DNA of 64,000 nt, from positions 8,601,001-8,665,000 of the forward strand of contig NZ_JANADK010000001.1 of assembly GCF_024199795.1 (NCBI RefSeq), written 5' to 3'. This DNA comes from Bradyrhizobium sp. CCGB01. GTDB taxonomy: Bacteria > Pseudomonadota > Alphaproteobacteria > Rhizobiales > Xanthobacteraceae. Under the pieces are notes generated by a model. That model was not told where the DNA came from and ran no database searches. It saw nothing but the letters and a program-made list of their open reading frames with translations. This document shows, one piece after another, positions 26,135 to 35,163 of the stretch (position 1 is its first letter; each line of letters begins with the position of its first letter). The translations under genes were made by a program, and so were the position numbers.

Positions 26135-26404
26135 CTAGCCGCTTCGCCAGTGGCGTGGGCGCGGCGGCGCTGCGTTGAACGGATAATACGGATTGAGATC
26201 GCAGGTCGCGGCGCGGCCTGAAGCCGTGGCGCGGCACTGCGGCAGCGAGATGAAGGAGCAATCGTACCACTCCCCGCCACCGCCATTCGCGCCGGAATAG
26301 ACGTGCATGCAGATGGGATAGCGCGGATCGAAGGTCTGCGCATGCGACGGCGCGGCCATGAGCGATACACCGATGAACGCGATCAGGCCGAATGAGCGAA
26401 TCAT
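26135..26404 (-). CDS. DUF3551 exported small protein, copy 1 (89 aa)
   Basis: Signal peptide (residues 1-22, ending PSHAQ), then the DUF3551 pattern: DPRYPICMHVYSG, a glycine run, WYDCSFISLPQCRATASGRA and CDLNPYYPF. Four cysteines are conserved with copy 2 and probably form two disulfides in the periplasm. This domain is largely restricted to Bradyrhizobium relatives. Function unknown. It lies 33 bp downstream of copy 2 on the same strand. Confidence 0.82.
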   Translation of the reverse strand: MIRSFGLIAFIGVSLMAAPSHAQTFDPRYPICMHVYSGANGGGGEWYDCSFISLPQCRATASGRAATCDLNPYYPFNAAPPRPRHWRSG

Positions 26405-26437
26405 GAAAAATGTCCCTGAAATCGCAATCGCCGACCG

Positions 26438-26716
26438 CTAGTGCGGCTTCTTGTGACGCTTGCGCGGCGGCGGCGGAGGTTCATCGAAAGCATAATAGGG
26501 ATTGACGTCGCAGCTCGCCGCGCGGCCCGACGCCGTGGCGCGGCACTGCGGGATCGAGGTGAAGGAGCAGTCGTAATAATCACCGCCGCCGCCCCGGCCA
26601 CCGAGCGTGTAAACATGCATGCACACCGGATAGCGCGGATCATAGGTCTGGGCGCTGGCATCTGCCGCGACGAACAGCGTGGCAATCGCGGTGAGGGTCA
26701 GGAGAGGCAGGCGCAT
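26438..26716 (-). CDS. DUF3551 exported small protein, copy 2 (92 aa)
   Basis: Paralogue of the neighbour: signal peptide ending DASAQ, then DPRYPVCMHVYTLGGRGGGG, DYYDCSFTSIPQCRATASGRA and CDVNPYYAFDE. Its tail differs (poly-proline then KRHKKPH). The tandem pair arose by local duplication. Confidence 0.82.
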   Translation of the reverse strand: MRLPLLTLTAIATLFVAADASAQTYDPRYPVCMHVYTLGGRGGGGDYYDCSFTSIPQCRATASGRAASCDVNPYYAFDEPPPPPRKRHKKPH

Positions 26717-27142
26717 CGGACATTTCCTCGAATCGGTGGCAACGGCACGCGTTATGTCATTTCGCTATGGCACAACCGCGCGGAAGAAGCGATTGTTCCT
26801 ATTCATACCTCTCCCGCTTGTGACACGCGGCGAAACGGATGAGGCAAGGCGCCGCAACGATGCGAAAGCGGGAAAGCACCCCGTTTCCGGCTTGCGCAGA
26901 ACGCATAACTTGCTGCAGCGCTCCTTCGACAAAGGTCGCAAGCATCCGGCGCAGGAATCCGTTCGCAGGCCGGAACGAACGGACTAGTCTTTCGATCACA
27001 ACGCCGGCCCCGGACCGACGACGTTCCAGGGCACTCAACAAACAAATGGGCTGAAGGAAACGCACATTCGCGCCCGGGCTCTCGGGCGCGACTCCGCCGT
27101 GCGCGGGGAGAAGATGCGCTGGCCAGTCGGTGGTCTCAGGGC
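26717..27142. other. 425-bp intergenic region upstream of the RND pump
   Basis: No credible gene. It contains the promoter side of DUF3551 copy 2 and the leader of the pump. A GC-rich hairpin (gcgcccg at 27070-27076 with cgggcgc at 27083-27089) sits about 55 nt before the pump start. No adaptor (membrane fusion) gene is present here. Confidence 0.5.
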
Positions 27143-30100
27143 ATGCAAGAGAGCTTCTCGTCTCCGTTCATCCGCTATCCGATCGGCACCTCACTGCTGA
27201 TGGCGGGCATCCTGTTCGTAGGCCTCGTGGCCTATCCTCTGCTGCCGGTTGCACCGCTACCCCAGGTCGACTTTCCGACCATCCAGGTCTCCGCATCGCT
27301 TCCGGGCGGCAGCCCCGAAACCATGGCCTCCTCCGTGGCGCAGCCGCTCGAGCGCCAGCTCGCGCAGATCCCCGGCATTACGCAGATGACCTCCACGAGT
27401 TCACTGGGCTCGGCGTCGATCACCATCCAGTTCGATCTCAACCGCCTGATCGATGCCGCCGCCAACGACGTCCAGGCCGCGATCAACGCGGCGAGCGGAC
27501 AGTTGCCGAAGAACCTGCCCTCGCCGCCGACCTATCGCAAGGTCAACCCGGCGGACTCGCCGATCATGATCCTGTCGGCGACCTCCGACACGCTGCCGCT
27601 GACCACGGTCAGCGACCGCACGGATGCCCAGCTCGCCCAGCAGATCAGCCAGATCCCCGGCGTTGCGCAGGTGTTCGTGGGCGGACAACAGAAGCCCTCG
27701 GTACGCATCCAGATCGATCCGGCCAAGCTCGTCGCCAAGGGACTGTCGCTGGAGGATGTGCGCAGCCAGATCGCGATCGCGACCGCGGACAGCCCGAAGG
27801 GCAACATCGACGGCCCGCGGCGCTCCTACACCATCTACGCCAACGACCAGCTGCTCGAGGCCGCGCACTGGAAGGACATTATTGTCGCCTACCGCGGCGG
27901 CGCACCTTTGCGGATCCGCGACATCGGCGAGGCCGTGTCGGGACCGGAGGACATGAAGACCGCGGCCTGGGCCGACGGCAAGCGCGGCGTATTCCTGGTC
28001 ATCTTCAAGCAACCCGGCGCCAACGTTATCGAGACGGTCGACCGCATCAAGGAGAAGCTGCCACGGCTGATCGCGGCGATCCCGCCCGCGATCAAGATCA
28101 AGATCATCAGCGACCGCACCATCACCATCCGTGCCGCGGTCGACGACGTGCAGATCACGCTCCTGATCACCATTGCACTCGTGGTCATGGTGATCTTCAT
28201 CTTCCTGCGCAGCTTCTGGGCCACGATCATCCCGAGCATCACGGTGCCGCTGGCGCTGCTGGGGGCCTGCTCGCTGATGTGGGTGTTCGGCTATTCGCTG
28301 GACAATCTCTCGCTGATGGCGCTGACGATTGCGGTCGGATTCGTGGTCGACGACGCCATCGTGATGCTGGAGAACATCACCCGCTATGTCGAGCGGGGCG
28401 AGAGCCCGCTCACCGCGGCGTACAAGGGCGCGGCCGAGATCGGCTTCACCATCGTCTCGATCAGCATCTCGCTGGTCGCCGTGCTGATCCCGCTGCTGCT
28501 GATGGGCGGCATCATCGGCCGGCTGTTCCGCGAGTTCGCGGTGACGCTGTCAATGGCGATCTTCGTCTCCCTGGTGGTGTCTCTCACCCTGACGCCGATG
28601 ATGGCCTCGCGCTTCCTGCGCGCCGACCACGAGGCGCGGCGCGGCCGCTTCTACCAGTGGAGCGAGCGGATGTTCGAGCGCCTGCTCGGCGCTTACGAGC
28701 GCGGGCTGGACCTCGCGCTCAAGCACAGCTTCGTCACGCTGTGCGTCTTCTTCGGCACCGTCGCTCTCTCGGCGCTGCTGTTCATCCTGATCCCCAAGGG
28801 CTTCTTCCCCCAGCAGGACAACGGATTCCTCACCGCGGTGTCCGAGATGCCCCAGGACATCTCCTTCACCGAGATGAAGCGCCGGCAGGAGGAGCTCAAC
28901 GCCATCGTGCAGGCCGACCCCGCCGTCGATTCCATCGCGATGTTCATCGGCGGCGGAGGCACGGCGCTGAATTCGGGGCGCATGTATGTCACGCTGAAGC
29001 CGATCGGGGAGCGCGACGCCAGTGCGCAAGCGATCATTGCGCGGCTGCGGCCGAAGCTCGCCGAGGTCGAGGGCGCACGCCTCTATATGCAGGCATCGCA
29101 GGACGTGCGGCTCGGCGGGCGCGCCACCCGCACCCAATTCGAGTTCACCCTCCAGGACGCCAATCTCGCCGAGCTGAACGAGTGGGCGCCGAAGATTTTG
29201 GCAGCCATGAGAGGCCTGCCGCAGCTCCGCGACGTCGCCACCGACCAGCAGACCGAGGGCACGACGCTGCAGCTCAAGATCAATCGCGACACCGCCGCAC
29301 GCTACGGCATCCAGCCGCAATTGATCGACGACACGCTCTACGACGCCTTCGGCCAGCGCCAGGTCGCGCAGTACTTCACCCAAACCAACAGCTATCACGT
29401 GGTGCTCGAGATCACCCCGGAGCTGCAAGGCCAGCTCGAGACGCTCGAGAAACTCTACATCAAGTCGCCGCTGACCGGGGATCAGGTGCCGCTCTCGGTG
29501 ATCTGCAACTGGACCAATGTGCCGGTGCGGCCGCTCGCGATCGCGCATCAGGGCCAGTTTCCGGCGGTCACGATCAGCTTCAATCTGGCCGAGGGCGTGG
29601 CGCTGGGACAGGCCACCGATGCCGTGCTGCGCGCGGTCGGCGCGATGGGCGCGCCGCCGACGCTGTCGACCAGCTTCCAGGGCACCGCGCAGGCGTTCCA
29701 GCAATCGCTCGGCACCGTGCCGATGCTGATCCTTGCCGCGCTTGTCGTGGTCTACCTCGTGCTGGGCGTGCTCTACGAGAGCTACATCCACCCGCTGACC
29801 ATCCTGTCCACGCTGCCGTCGGCCGGCGTCGGCGCGATCGCGATCCTGATGATCTTCGGCTTCGACTTCAGCCTCATCGCCCTGATCGGGGTCATCCTGC
29901 TGATCGGCATCGTCAAGAAGAACGGCATCATGATGGTCGACTTTGCCATCGCCGCCGAGCGCGAGCAGCATCTGACACCGGAACAGTCGATCCGCCAGGC
30001 CGCGCTGCTGCGTTTCCGTCCGATCATGATGACGACGATGGCGGCGCTGCTCGGCGGCGTCCCGCTAATGCTCGGGACTGGCACCGGCGCCGAGATCCGC

Positions 30101-30277
30101 CAGCCGCTCGGCTATGCCATGGTCGGCGGCCTTCTGGTGAGCCAGGCGCTGACGCTGTTCACGACCCCCATCGTCTATCTCTACCTCGACCGCTTCTCCA
30201 ACCTGCTGTCGCGCTGGATGGAGGAGAAGCCGGAGGCGGAGGCAGAGAGCGACAAGCAGAAGGATGCGGCGGAGTAG
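27143..30277 (+). CDS. RND multidrug efflux permease, MdtB/MdtC-like (1044 aa)
   Basis: Twelve-segment inner-membrane pump driven by protons. First segment FIRYPIGTSLLMAGILFVGL, porter domains with SASLPGGSPETMASSVAQPLE, motif D region VGFVVDDAIVMLENITRY with the proton-relay aspartates in TM4, and IGIVKKNGIMMVDFAI with the relay lysine region in TM10. The length matches HAE-1 pumps (about 1030-1050). MdtBC-like features include FPQQDNGFL. The start ATG 27143 (MQESFSSPFIRY) is a normal N-terminus. Neither an adaptor (HlyD type) nor an outer-membrane channel gene lies alongside, so it must borrow partners from elsewhere. Confidence 0.95.
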   Translation: MQESFSSPFIRYPIGTSLLMAGILFVGLVAYPLLPVAPLPQVDFPTIQVSASLPGGSPETMASSVAQPLERQLAQIPGITQMTSTSSLGSASITIQFDLNRLIDAAANDVQAAINAASGQLPKNLPSPPTYRKVNPADSPIMILSATSDTLPLTTVSDRTDAQLAQQISQIPGVAQVFVGGQQKPSVRIQIDPAKLVAKGLSLEDVRSQIAIATADSPKGNIDGPRRSYTIYANDQLLEAAHWKDIIVAYRGGAPLRIRDIGEAVSGPEDMKTAAWADGKRGVFLVIFKQPGANVIETVDRIKEKLPRLIAAIPPAIKIKIISDRTITIRAAVDDVQITLLITIALVVMVIFIFLRSFWATIIPSITVPLALLGACSLMWVFGYSLDNLSLMALTIAVGFVVDDAIVMLENITRYVERGESPLTAAYKGAAEIGFTIVSISISLVAVLIPLLLMGGIIGRLFREFAVTLSMAIFVSLVVSLTLTPMMASRFLRADHEARRGRFYQWSERMFERLLGAYERGLDLALKHSFVTLCVFFGTVALSALLFILIPKGFFPQQDNGFLTAVSEMPQDISFTEMKRRQEELNAIVQADPAVDSIAMFIGGGGTALNSGRMYVTLKPIGERDASAQAIIARLRPKLAEVEGARLYMQASQDVRLGGRATRTQFEFTLQDANLAELNEWAPKILAAMRGLPQLRDVATDQQTEGTTLQLKINRDTAARYGIQPQLIDDTLYDAFGQRQVAQYFTQTNSYHVVLEITPELQGQLETLEKLYIKSPLTGDQVPLSVICNWTNVPVRPLAIAHQGQFPAVTISFNLAEGVALGQATDAVLRAVGAMGAPPTLSTSFQGTAQAFQQSLGTVPMLILAALVVVYLVLGVLYESYIHPLTILSTLPSAGVGAIAILMIFGFDFSLIALIGVILLIGIVKKNGIMMVDFAIAAEREQHLTPEQSIRQAALLRFRPIMMTTMAALLGGVPLMLGTGTGAEIRQPLGYAMVGGLLVSQALTLFTTPIVYLYLDRFSNLLSRWMEEKPEAEAESDKQKDAAE

Positions 30278-30314
30278 GCTGGAGTCGCGTCAGCCCAGCC
30301 CCTCCGAAAATGCT

Positions 30315-30402
30315 GTAGGGTGGGCAAAGGCGCAAAGCGCCGTGCCCACCAATCCTGTCACGGAGCGCACGTGGTGGGCACGCTGCGCTTTGCCCACCCT
30401 AC
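30315..30402. repeat. palindromic intergenic repeat, 'gtagggtgggcaaag' family, copy 1
   Basis: The ends are inverted copies (gtagggtgggcaaag at the left, ctttgcccaccctac at the right) with two inner hairpins around gtgcccacc and ggtgggcac. Closely related to the element at 36532-36626 and, at its ends, to that at 47974-48086. Resembles dispersed REP/RIME-type elements of rhizobia. It can fold as one long cruciform. Confidence 0.8.
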
Positions 30403-30447
30403 GAGATCTGCGTGCGTGGCACGTAGCTTTCTGATCGCGAGCCGACG

Positions 30448-32322
30448 TCAGCCCAGCCCCTGCAACACCAGCCGGTTCAGCCTCGCCGCAAACGCAGCCG
30501 GATCCTCCGGCAGCTCGCCGTCCAGGATCTGCGCCTGTTCGAGCAGGAGCAGGCTGAGATCGTCGACCACCTTGGAGCCGGCCTGAGCCCTCGTGATCGC
30601 GCTCACCAGCGCATGGCGCAGGTTGATCTCCAGGATCGGCTTGGCACGCATGCCGCGGTTCTGCTGCGCCAGGATGCGCTCGAGCTCGCGGCTCGGGCCC
30701 TGGCTGTCGGCGACGAGGCAGGAGGCCGAGCTGGTCAGGCGCGTCGAGGCCTTGACGTCGCTGACGCGCTCGCCGAGCGCGGCCTTGATCACCGCGATGG
30801 TGGCGGCCTCGTCGGCTTCCGGCTCGTCCTTCTTTGCCTCATCATTCTCGTCGACGCGCGGGATCAGGTCGAGATTGAGGTCGCCCTGGCTCAGCGATTT
30901 CAGCGGCTTGCCGTCGAACTCCGACGGCATCGAGGTCCAAAAGGCGTCGACCGGATCCGACAGCAGCAACACCTCGATGCCGCGCGCGGTCGCGGCTTCC
31001 AGCCGCGGATTGGATTTCAGCCGCTCGATGCTGTCGCCGACGAGATAGTAGATCTCGGTCTGGTTCGGCTTGAAATCGGCGATGACCTCCTTCAGCGAAC
31101 GCTTCTCGCCCGAGGTGGTGGTGAAGCGCGACAAGGACAGCAGCTTTTCGCGCCGCTCGAAATCCTCGTAGATGCCTTCCTTCAGCACGGCGCCGAAGGC
31201 GTCCCAGATTTTGGCAAAGTTCTCCGGGTCCTTGTCGGCGAGGCTTTCGAGCTCGGACACGACACGGGTCGCCACGGCTTTTCGGATCTGCACGAGCTGC
31301 GGATTGTTCTGGAGCATCTCGCGCGAGATGTTGAGCGGGAGATCCTCGCTGTCGATCACGCCGCGTATGAAGCGGAGATAGCCCGGCAACAGATCGGCAT
31401 CGTCCGTGATGAAGACGCGGCGGACGTAAAGCTTCACCCGCCCCTTGCGGTTCGGCTCGAACAGGTCGAACGGTTTCGTCGACGGCGAGAACAGCAGCAC
31501 GGCGTAGGAATAGCGGCCCTCGGCGCGGTAATGCAGCGTCATCGCGGGATCGTCGAAGGCGGATGCGATCTGCTGATAGGCCTTCTTGTAGTCCTCGGGC
31601 GTCAGCTCGGATTTCGAGCGCTGCCACAGCGCGCTCGCCGAGTTGATCTGGCGCGGCTCGCCCTCTTCCGGCACCAGCTCGATGGGGAACAGGATGTTGT
31701 CGGAATAGGCACTGATGATGCGCTCGATCTCGTAAGTCTCGAGATACTTCTTGGCGTCGTCCTTCAGGTGCAGGACGATCTCGGTGCCGCGTGCCACCCG
31801 CGCCGCTTCCTCCTCGCTTGCGCGCGCAATCTCGAAGCCGGAGCCGCCGGAGGACGTCCAGGTCCACACATCGCTCTCGCCGGCGCGGCGGCTGACGACG
31901 ACGATCTTCTCGGCGACCATGAAGGCGGAATAGAAGCCGACGCCGAACTGGCCGATCAGGCCGAGGCCGTCCTTGGCCTCCTTCAGCTTCGAGACGAACG
32001 CCTTGGTGCCGGAGCGGGCAATGGTGCCGAGATGGTCGATCAGCTCCTGGCGCTCCATGCCGATGCCGTTGTCGGCGATGACAAGCGTTCCGGCCGTCTT
32101 GTTCGGGATGATCCGGATCTTGAGCGCGTCGCCCTCGCCCAGCAGCGCCGGATTGGCGATCGCCTCGTAGCGCAACTTGTCGCAGGCGTCCGATGCGTTG
32201 GAGACGAGCTCGCGCAGGAAGATGTCGGTCTCGGAATAGACGGAGTGCACCATCAGGTGCAGAAGCTCGGAAACCTCGGCCTGGAAAGGCTGCGTATGCG
32301 CGGCCGTGTCTGACGTCGTCAT
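30448..32322 (-). CDS. htpG: HtpG, Hsp90-family molecular chaperone (624 aa)
   Basis: ATP-dependent cytosolic chaperone. GHKL ATPase motifs are complete: [17 protein letters not shown] (N box), [14 protein letters not shown] (G1) and [17 protein letters not shown] (G2). The middle domain contains [35 protein letters not shown] with the catalytic-loop arginine, and the C-terminal dimer domain follows. The length matches bacterial Hsp90. Start ATG 32322 ([10 protein letters not shown]). It stands alone. Confidence 0.97.
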   Translation of the reverse strand: MTTSDTAAHTQPFQAEVSELLHLMVHSVYSETDIFLRELVSNASDACDKLRYEAIANPALLGEGDALKIRIIPNKTAGTLVIADNGIGMERQELIDHLGTIARSGTKAFVSKLKEAKDGLGLIGQFGVGFYSAFMVAEKIVVVSRRAGESDVWTWTSSGGSGFEIARASEEEAARVARGTEIVLHLKDDAKKYLETYEIERIISAYSDNILFPIELVPEEGEPRQINSASALWQRSKSELTPEDYKKAYQQIASAFDDPAMTLHYRAEGRYSYAVLLFSPSTKPFDLFEPNRKGRVKLYVRRVFITDDADLLPGYLRFIRGVIDSEDLPLNISREMLQNNPQLVQIRKAVATRVVSELESLADKDPENFAKIWDAFGAVLKEGIYEDFERREKLLSLSRFTTTSGEKRSLKEVIADFKPNQTEIYYLVGDSIERLKSNPRLEAATARGIEVLLLSDPVDAFWTSMPSEFDGKPLKSLSQGDLNLDLIPRVDENDEAKKDEPEADEAATIAVIKAALGERVSDVKASTRLTSSASCLVADSQGPSRELERILAQQNRGMRAKPILEINLRHALVSAITRAQAGSKVVDDLSLLLLEQAQILDGELPEDPAAFAARLNRLVLQGLG

Positions 32323-32457
32323 GCGTTTACCCGGTCAATCAAAGGGGGAAGAAACCCGGGATATAACGCGAGGGGATGCGGGATCAAGTGGACGTGAAAT
32401 CGCCCTCCCGGCGGGAAGGCGATTTGTCCATGCTGGCCAAGGGGGCGGCGAGGCGGA

Positions 32458-32901
32458 TCAGGTGACGCAGCGGCCGGGCTGGAGCAGTTTTGCGACCTCG
32501 GTCAGGGAGCTGACCATCGGCTCGCAGGCAACCGTCGGCTTTTTGCGGTCCAGCTTCTGGCTCCGGTTCTGGAGCAGCATCGGCGGCTTGGCGTTGCCGG
32601 TCTCGATAACCGCGGGGACCCGCAGCAGCACCGACGTCTCGGCCAGATCGTTCAGCCGCATCGATACGGTGCGGGTGGGAACCGGGGCCTGCTTGATCTC
32701 GGCGAAGCGGTCGGCCTTGCCGGAACGGTTGACGTTGTGACCTACATCCTGCCTGGCATCCTGGCTGGGCCGGACGGCGACCGCCTGCCAGCGGTCGGCC
32801 AGATCGTGGCCGGAGGCCAGCTGCACGGCGCCCACTTGGACGGCACCAAGCGTCGCGGCAATCGCGATTGCACCCAAAAATACCTTTTGAATCTGTGACA
32901 T
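32458..32901 (-). CDS. small exported or membrane-anchored protein of unknown function (147 aa)
   Basis: Start ATG 32901 (MSQIQKVFLGAI). The N-terminus has a hydrophobic stretch (about residues 7-28) that can serve as signal peptide or anchor. The mature part is polar and basic, with a single conserved-looking pair of cysteines (ACEP, GRCV) near the end suggesting one disulfide. I recognise no family. Low complexity is absent, so it is probably a real, lineage-restricted gene. Confidence 0.6.
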   Translation of the reverse strand: MSQIQKVFLGAIAIAATLGAVQVGAVQLASGHDLADRWQAVAVRPSQDARQDVGHNVNRSGKADRFAEIKQAPVPTRTVSMRLNDLAETSVLLRVPAVIETGNAKPPMLLQNRSQKLDRKKPTVACEPMVSSLTEVAKLLQPGRCVT

Positions 32902-33000
32902 GACTGTCGATCCCTCGCCCCATGGCGATCGCGGGAACAACGCGATGGGAGGACCGGGAGTTCTCAGCCGTTAAGATCACTTAACCGTGTGCGAAAATCA

Positions 33001-33146
33001 CCGCAGGCTGCACAAAAAAATTTGTAGCCGTTTGGAACGACTCCAGCGCCAGCGAGTCGTCTCAACAGCCGGCTATTCCCCCCTGCCCCATAAGCCGGCG
33101 ACGTAGGGCGCGACTGTGGTGATGCCAGTCGCGCCTTACTTTTTTC
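33001..33146 (+). ncRNA. candidate structured small RNA with its own terminator
   Basis: Between two minus-strand genes, the plus strand shows three successive hairpins: acgactc/gagtcgt (33037-33060), gccggct/agccggc (33068-33099) with a C-rich loop attcccccctgccccata, and a 14-pair stem gtagggcgcgactg/cagtcgcgccttac (33103-33139) followed by six Ts. The last is a textbook intrinsic terminator in the direction where no protein gene precedes it. The C-rich loop is complementary to Shine-Dalgarno sequences. The 5' end is unknown; I set it near the AT-rich acaaaaaaattt. No named RNA family recognised. Confidence 0.5.
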
Positions 33147-33152
33147 TGGGCC

Positions 33153-33752
33153 TCACTTCGGCTTCCCCGCCAGCCAGTCCCGCCCTTCGCCATAGAGCTT
33201 CTCGACCTCGGGCCCGGTGAGGCCCGGCATGTCGCGCTTGACCTTGTAGCCGATCAGCTCCTGCATGTAGGCGAGATGGCGGTAACCTTCGGGCAGCGCG
33301 GCGAGCGCCTGCTGGTCGAGGCGAACTGTCGCGGCGGGATCGACGGGATCGATCCGGTCCTTCTCGTAGATCGGCTGGCGGCGGACGATGCCCCACTTGC
33401 CCCGCCTCTTCTCCAGGAAATCATAGAAGCGCCCGGTGCAGACGACGTCACAGACCACGTCATGCACCGGGGCGCGCTGCGAGATCGTCATCTTGGTCTG
33501 CGCGATGGCCCGCTCGCCCGAAAGGTCGATGCTGGTGCCGCCGAGGAAATGCAGGATGCGCACGCCCTTGGCAAAGCCCTCCTGGCTGACGCGCATGAAA
33601 TCCCGCGCTGGCCCCTGAAACCAGGTGGCCGACATCCAGCCTTCTTCGTGCCAGACCGTGGCAAAGCGCTCCCAGTCGCCGGCATCGCGCCACACCGCCC
33701 AGTTCTCGACGAGGTCACGGATGGCGAGACGATCGAGGAGCACTTGGTCCAT
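33153..33752 (-). CDS. NTF2-like / SnoaL-type protein (199 aa)
   Basis: The SnoaL-like fold is recognised from the start LDRLAIRDLVENWAVWRDAGDWERFATVWHEEGWM and the later VCDVVCTGRFYDFLEKRRGKWGIVRRQ. Such proteins include hydroxylating dioxygenase small subunits, isomerases and stand-alone enzymes of unknown function. Start ATG 33752 (MDQVLLDRLA). A C-terminal extension of about 60 residues after the fold (EGYRHLAYMQELIGYKVKRD) is seen in related hypothetical proteins. Substrate unknown. Confidence 0.78.
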   Translation of the reverse strand: MDQVLLDRLAIRDLVENWAVWRDAGDWERFATVWHEEGWMSATWFQGPARDFMRVSQEGFAKGVRILHFLGGTSIDLSGERAIAQTKMTISQRAPVHDVVCDVVCTGRFYDFLEKRRGKWGIVRRQPIYEKDRIDPVDPAATVRLDQQALAALPEGYRHLAYMQELIGYKVKRDMPGLTGPEVEKLYGEGRDWLAGKPK

Positions 33753-33890
33753 GAGCACATCTCCGCTGGGGATTTATGCATCAGGTATGAGCGGCGAATT
33801 CGATGGCCGTCAAGCGCAACAGGCGGGCACGAAAAATCCGGCGTGCCTTGCAGCACGCCGGATCAAATCACTGCGCCAAACGGCGCCTTC

Positions 33891-34697
33891 TTACGCCGCG
33901 GGCGCCTTCGGGGCGCGGTTGCGCGAGTTGCGCTGGAAGAACAGCGCCTGGCTCGCCACCGCCGACACCATCGCGGGCTGGAACGGCTTTGAGATCAGGA
34001 ACGCCGGCTCGGGGCGCTCGCCGGTCAGGAAGCGCTCCGGATACGCGGTGATGAACACCACCGGCACCTCGAAGGTGCGCAGCAGCTCGTTCACGGCATC
34101 GAGGCCCGACGAGCCGTCGGCGAGCTGGATGTCGGCGAGGATCAGGCCCGGGCGCTTGTTCTTGGCCAGCGCCACGGCATCGGCATGGGTGCGCGCGACG
34201 CCGACGACGTTGTGGCCGAGATTCTTCACCAGGCTCTCGAGGTCCATGGCGATGAATGTCTCGTCCTCGATGATCAGCACGTCGGTGGCGATCTCGGCCG
34301 CCATCTCGCGTCCCGCCGCGTCGGCAAGCCGGCGTGTCTCGGCAACATCAGTGCCGAGGATGTAACCGACTTCCTCTTCCGAGAATCCTTCGAGCGACAG
34401 CAGCAGGAACGCCTGCCGCGGCAGCGGCGTGATGTTCGACAGCCGCCGCTCCGGCGGCATCGGCAAGGTGGTCACCTCGGCATCATCGTTGACGGAGACC
34501 GAATTCCAGATCTGGGTGAACAGCCTGAACAAGCCGGCGCGCGGACCATGGGTCTCGTCGAGCACGGACGGATCGCCCAGCATGGCTTCCAACATGGCTG
34601 CGACATAGGCGTCGCCGGAGGCCTGGCTGCCCGTCAGGGCGCGCGCATACCGGCGCAACAACGGCAAGTGTTCAGCAACGAGCTGTGAACGGGACAT
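33891..34697 (-). CDS. phyR: PhyR, general stress response anti-anti-sigma regulator (268 aa)
   Basis: Two-part protein. Residues 1-130 form a sigma-like domain (ECF sigma2/sigma4 fold, with GFSEEEVGYILGTDVAETRR resembling region 4); residues 140-260 form a receiver domain with IIEDE, the phospho-Asp in LILADIQLADG, and ISKPF. After phosphorylation the sigma-like part captures NepR and frees EcfG. Start ATG 34697 (MSRSQLVAEH) is preceded by ggagtgggg; an ATG at 34712 is possible. It is divergent from nepR-ecfG, the arrangement typical of Bradyrhizobium and Methylobacterium. No HWE/HisKA2 kinase gene is visible in the window. Confidence 0.96.
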   Translation of the reverse strand: MSRSQLVAEHLPLLRRYARALTGSQASGDAYVAAMLEAMLGDPSVLDETHGPRAGLFRLFTQIWNSVSVNDDAEVTTLPMPPERRLSNITPLPRQAFLLLSLEGFSEEEVGYILGTDVAETRRLADAAGREMAAEIATDVLIIEDETFIAMDLESLVKNLGHNVVGVARTHADAVALAKNKRPGLILADIQLADGSSGLDAVNELLRTFEVPVVFITAYPERFLTGERPEPAFLISKPFQPAMVSAVASQALFFQRNSRNRAPKAPAA

Positions 34698-34776
34698 CCC
34701 CACTCCATTCATCTTCGGGCCGACCTTGAAGAACAGGCAACACGAGGGGAGGCCCGGGTTCCCCTGCTGGGCTGAC

Positions 34777-34801
34777 TACGCCTCAGGCCAGAAAAAGTTC
34801 C
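34777..34801 (-). promoter_or_regulatory. EcfG-type promoter in front of phyR
   Basis: On the minus strand GGAAC (34801-34797), 16-nt spacer, then CGTA (34780-34777). The known sigma-EcfG consensus is GGAAC-N16/17-CGTT, so only the last base differs. The expected leader to the phyR ATG is about 70 nt. A 27-bp inverted repeat of the GGAAC -35 element (34805-34831) adjoins it. Confidence 0.68.
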
Positions 34802-34929
34802 AAGAAAAGTTCCGCTTATCTGGGAACTTTTTGTCGAACCTGGAATTGTGCCTATCCAGGGAACGGCTCCCGGTTGAGAAAACTTCTCGAATTTACAGTC
34901 ACTTAACTCGGGGAAACGTGGAACAGGTC

Positions 34930-35163
34930 ATGAAAGATCTCAAGTCTCAAGCCAGCAAAAGCACGACCCCCGGCAAGGGAGGCCTCACTCCGGAGATTCA
35001 GTCCCGGATCGGCCATCAGCTGCGTGCCATGTACGACGACGTGGTGCGGCAGGGGGTTCCGGACCGGTTCGCGGAACTGATCAAGAAGCTTGATGCGCCG
35101 GGAGGCGCAGCCCAAGTGGAAGCGGACGGGGGCTCCAACGACAACAACAATGGGAGGGATTAA
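34930..35163 (+). CDS. nepR: NepR, anti-sigma factor of the general stress response (77 aa)
   Basis: Small helical protein that binds and inhibits EcfG. The conserved core is GLTPEIQSRIGHQLRAMYDDVV then PDRFAELIKKLDA, with hydrophilic ends. Start ATG 34930 (MKDLKSQASK); a GTG at 34918 is an alternative. The stop TAA overlaps the ecfG ATG by one base, coupling anti-sigma and sigma synthesis. Confidence 0.92.
   Translation: MKDLKSQASKSTTPGKGGLTPEIQSRIGHQLRAMYDDVVRQGVPDRFAELIKKLDAPGGAAQVEADGGSNDNNNGRD

Noticed and set aside
28550..29971. 473-codon frame opposite the RND pump
   Set aside because: Shadow of the pump; composition without folds.
27130..30318. 1062-codon frame overlapping the RND pump in another frame
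   Set aside because: The pump frame carries all twelve membrane segments; the shifted frame is Arg/His/Gly rich.
30613..32313. 566-codon frame opposite htpG
   Set aside because: Antisense shadow of a clearly identified chaperone gene.
32970..32985. gttaag-N4-cttaac as a CtrA site
   Set aside because: TTAA-N6-TTAA spacing does not fit the TTAA-N7-TTAA consensus.
34820..34930. EcfG promoter in front of nepR-ecfG
   Set aside because: GGAAC elements occur but none has CGTT at the right distance.
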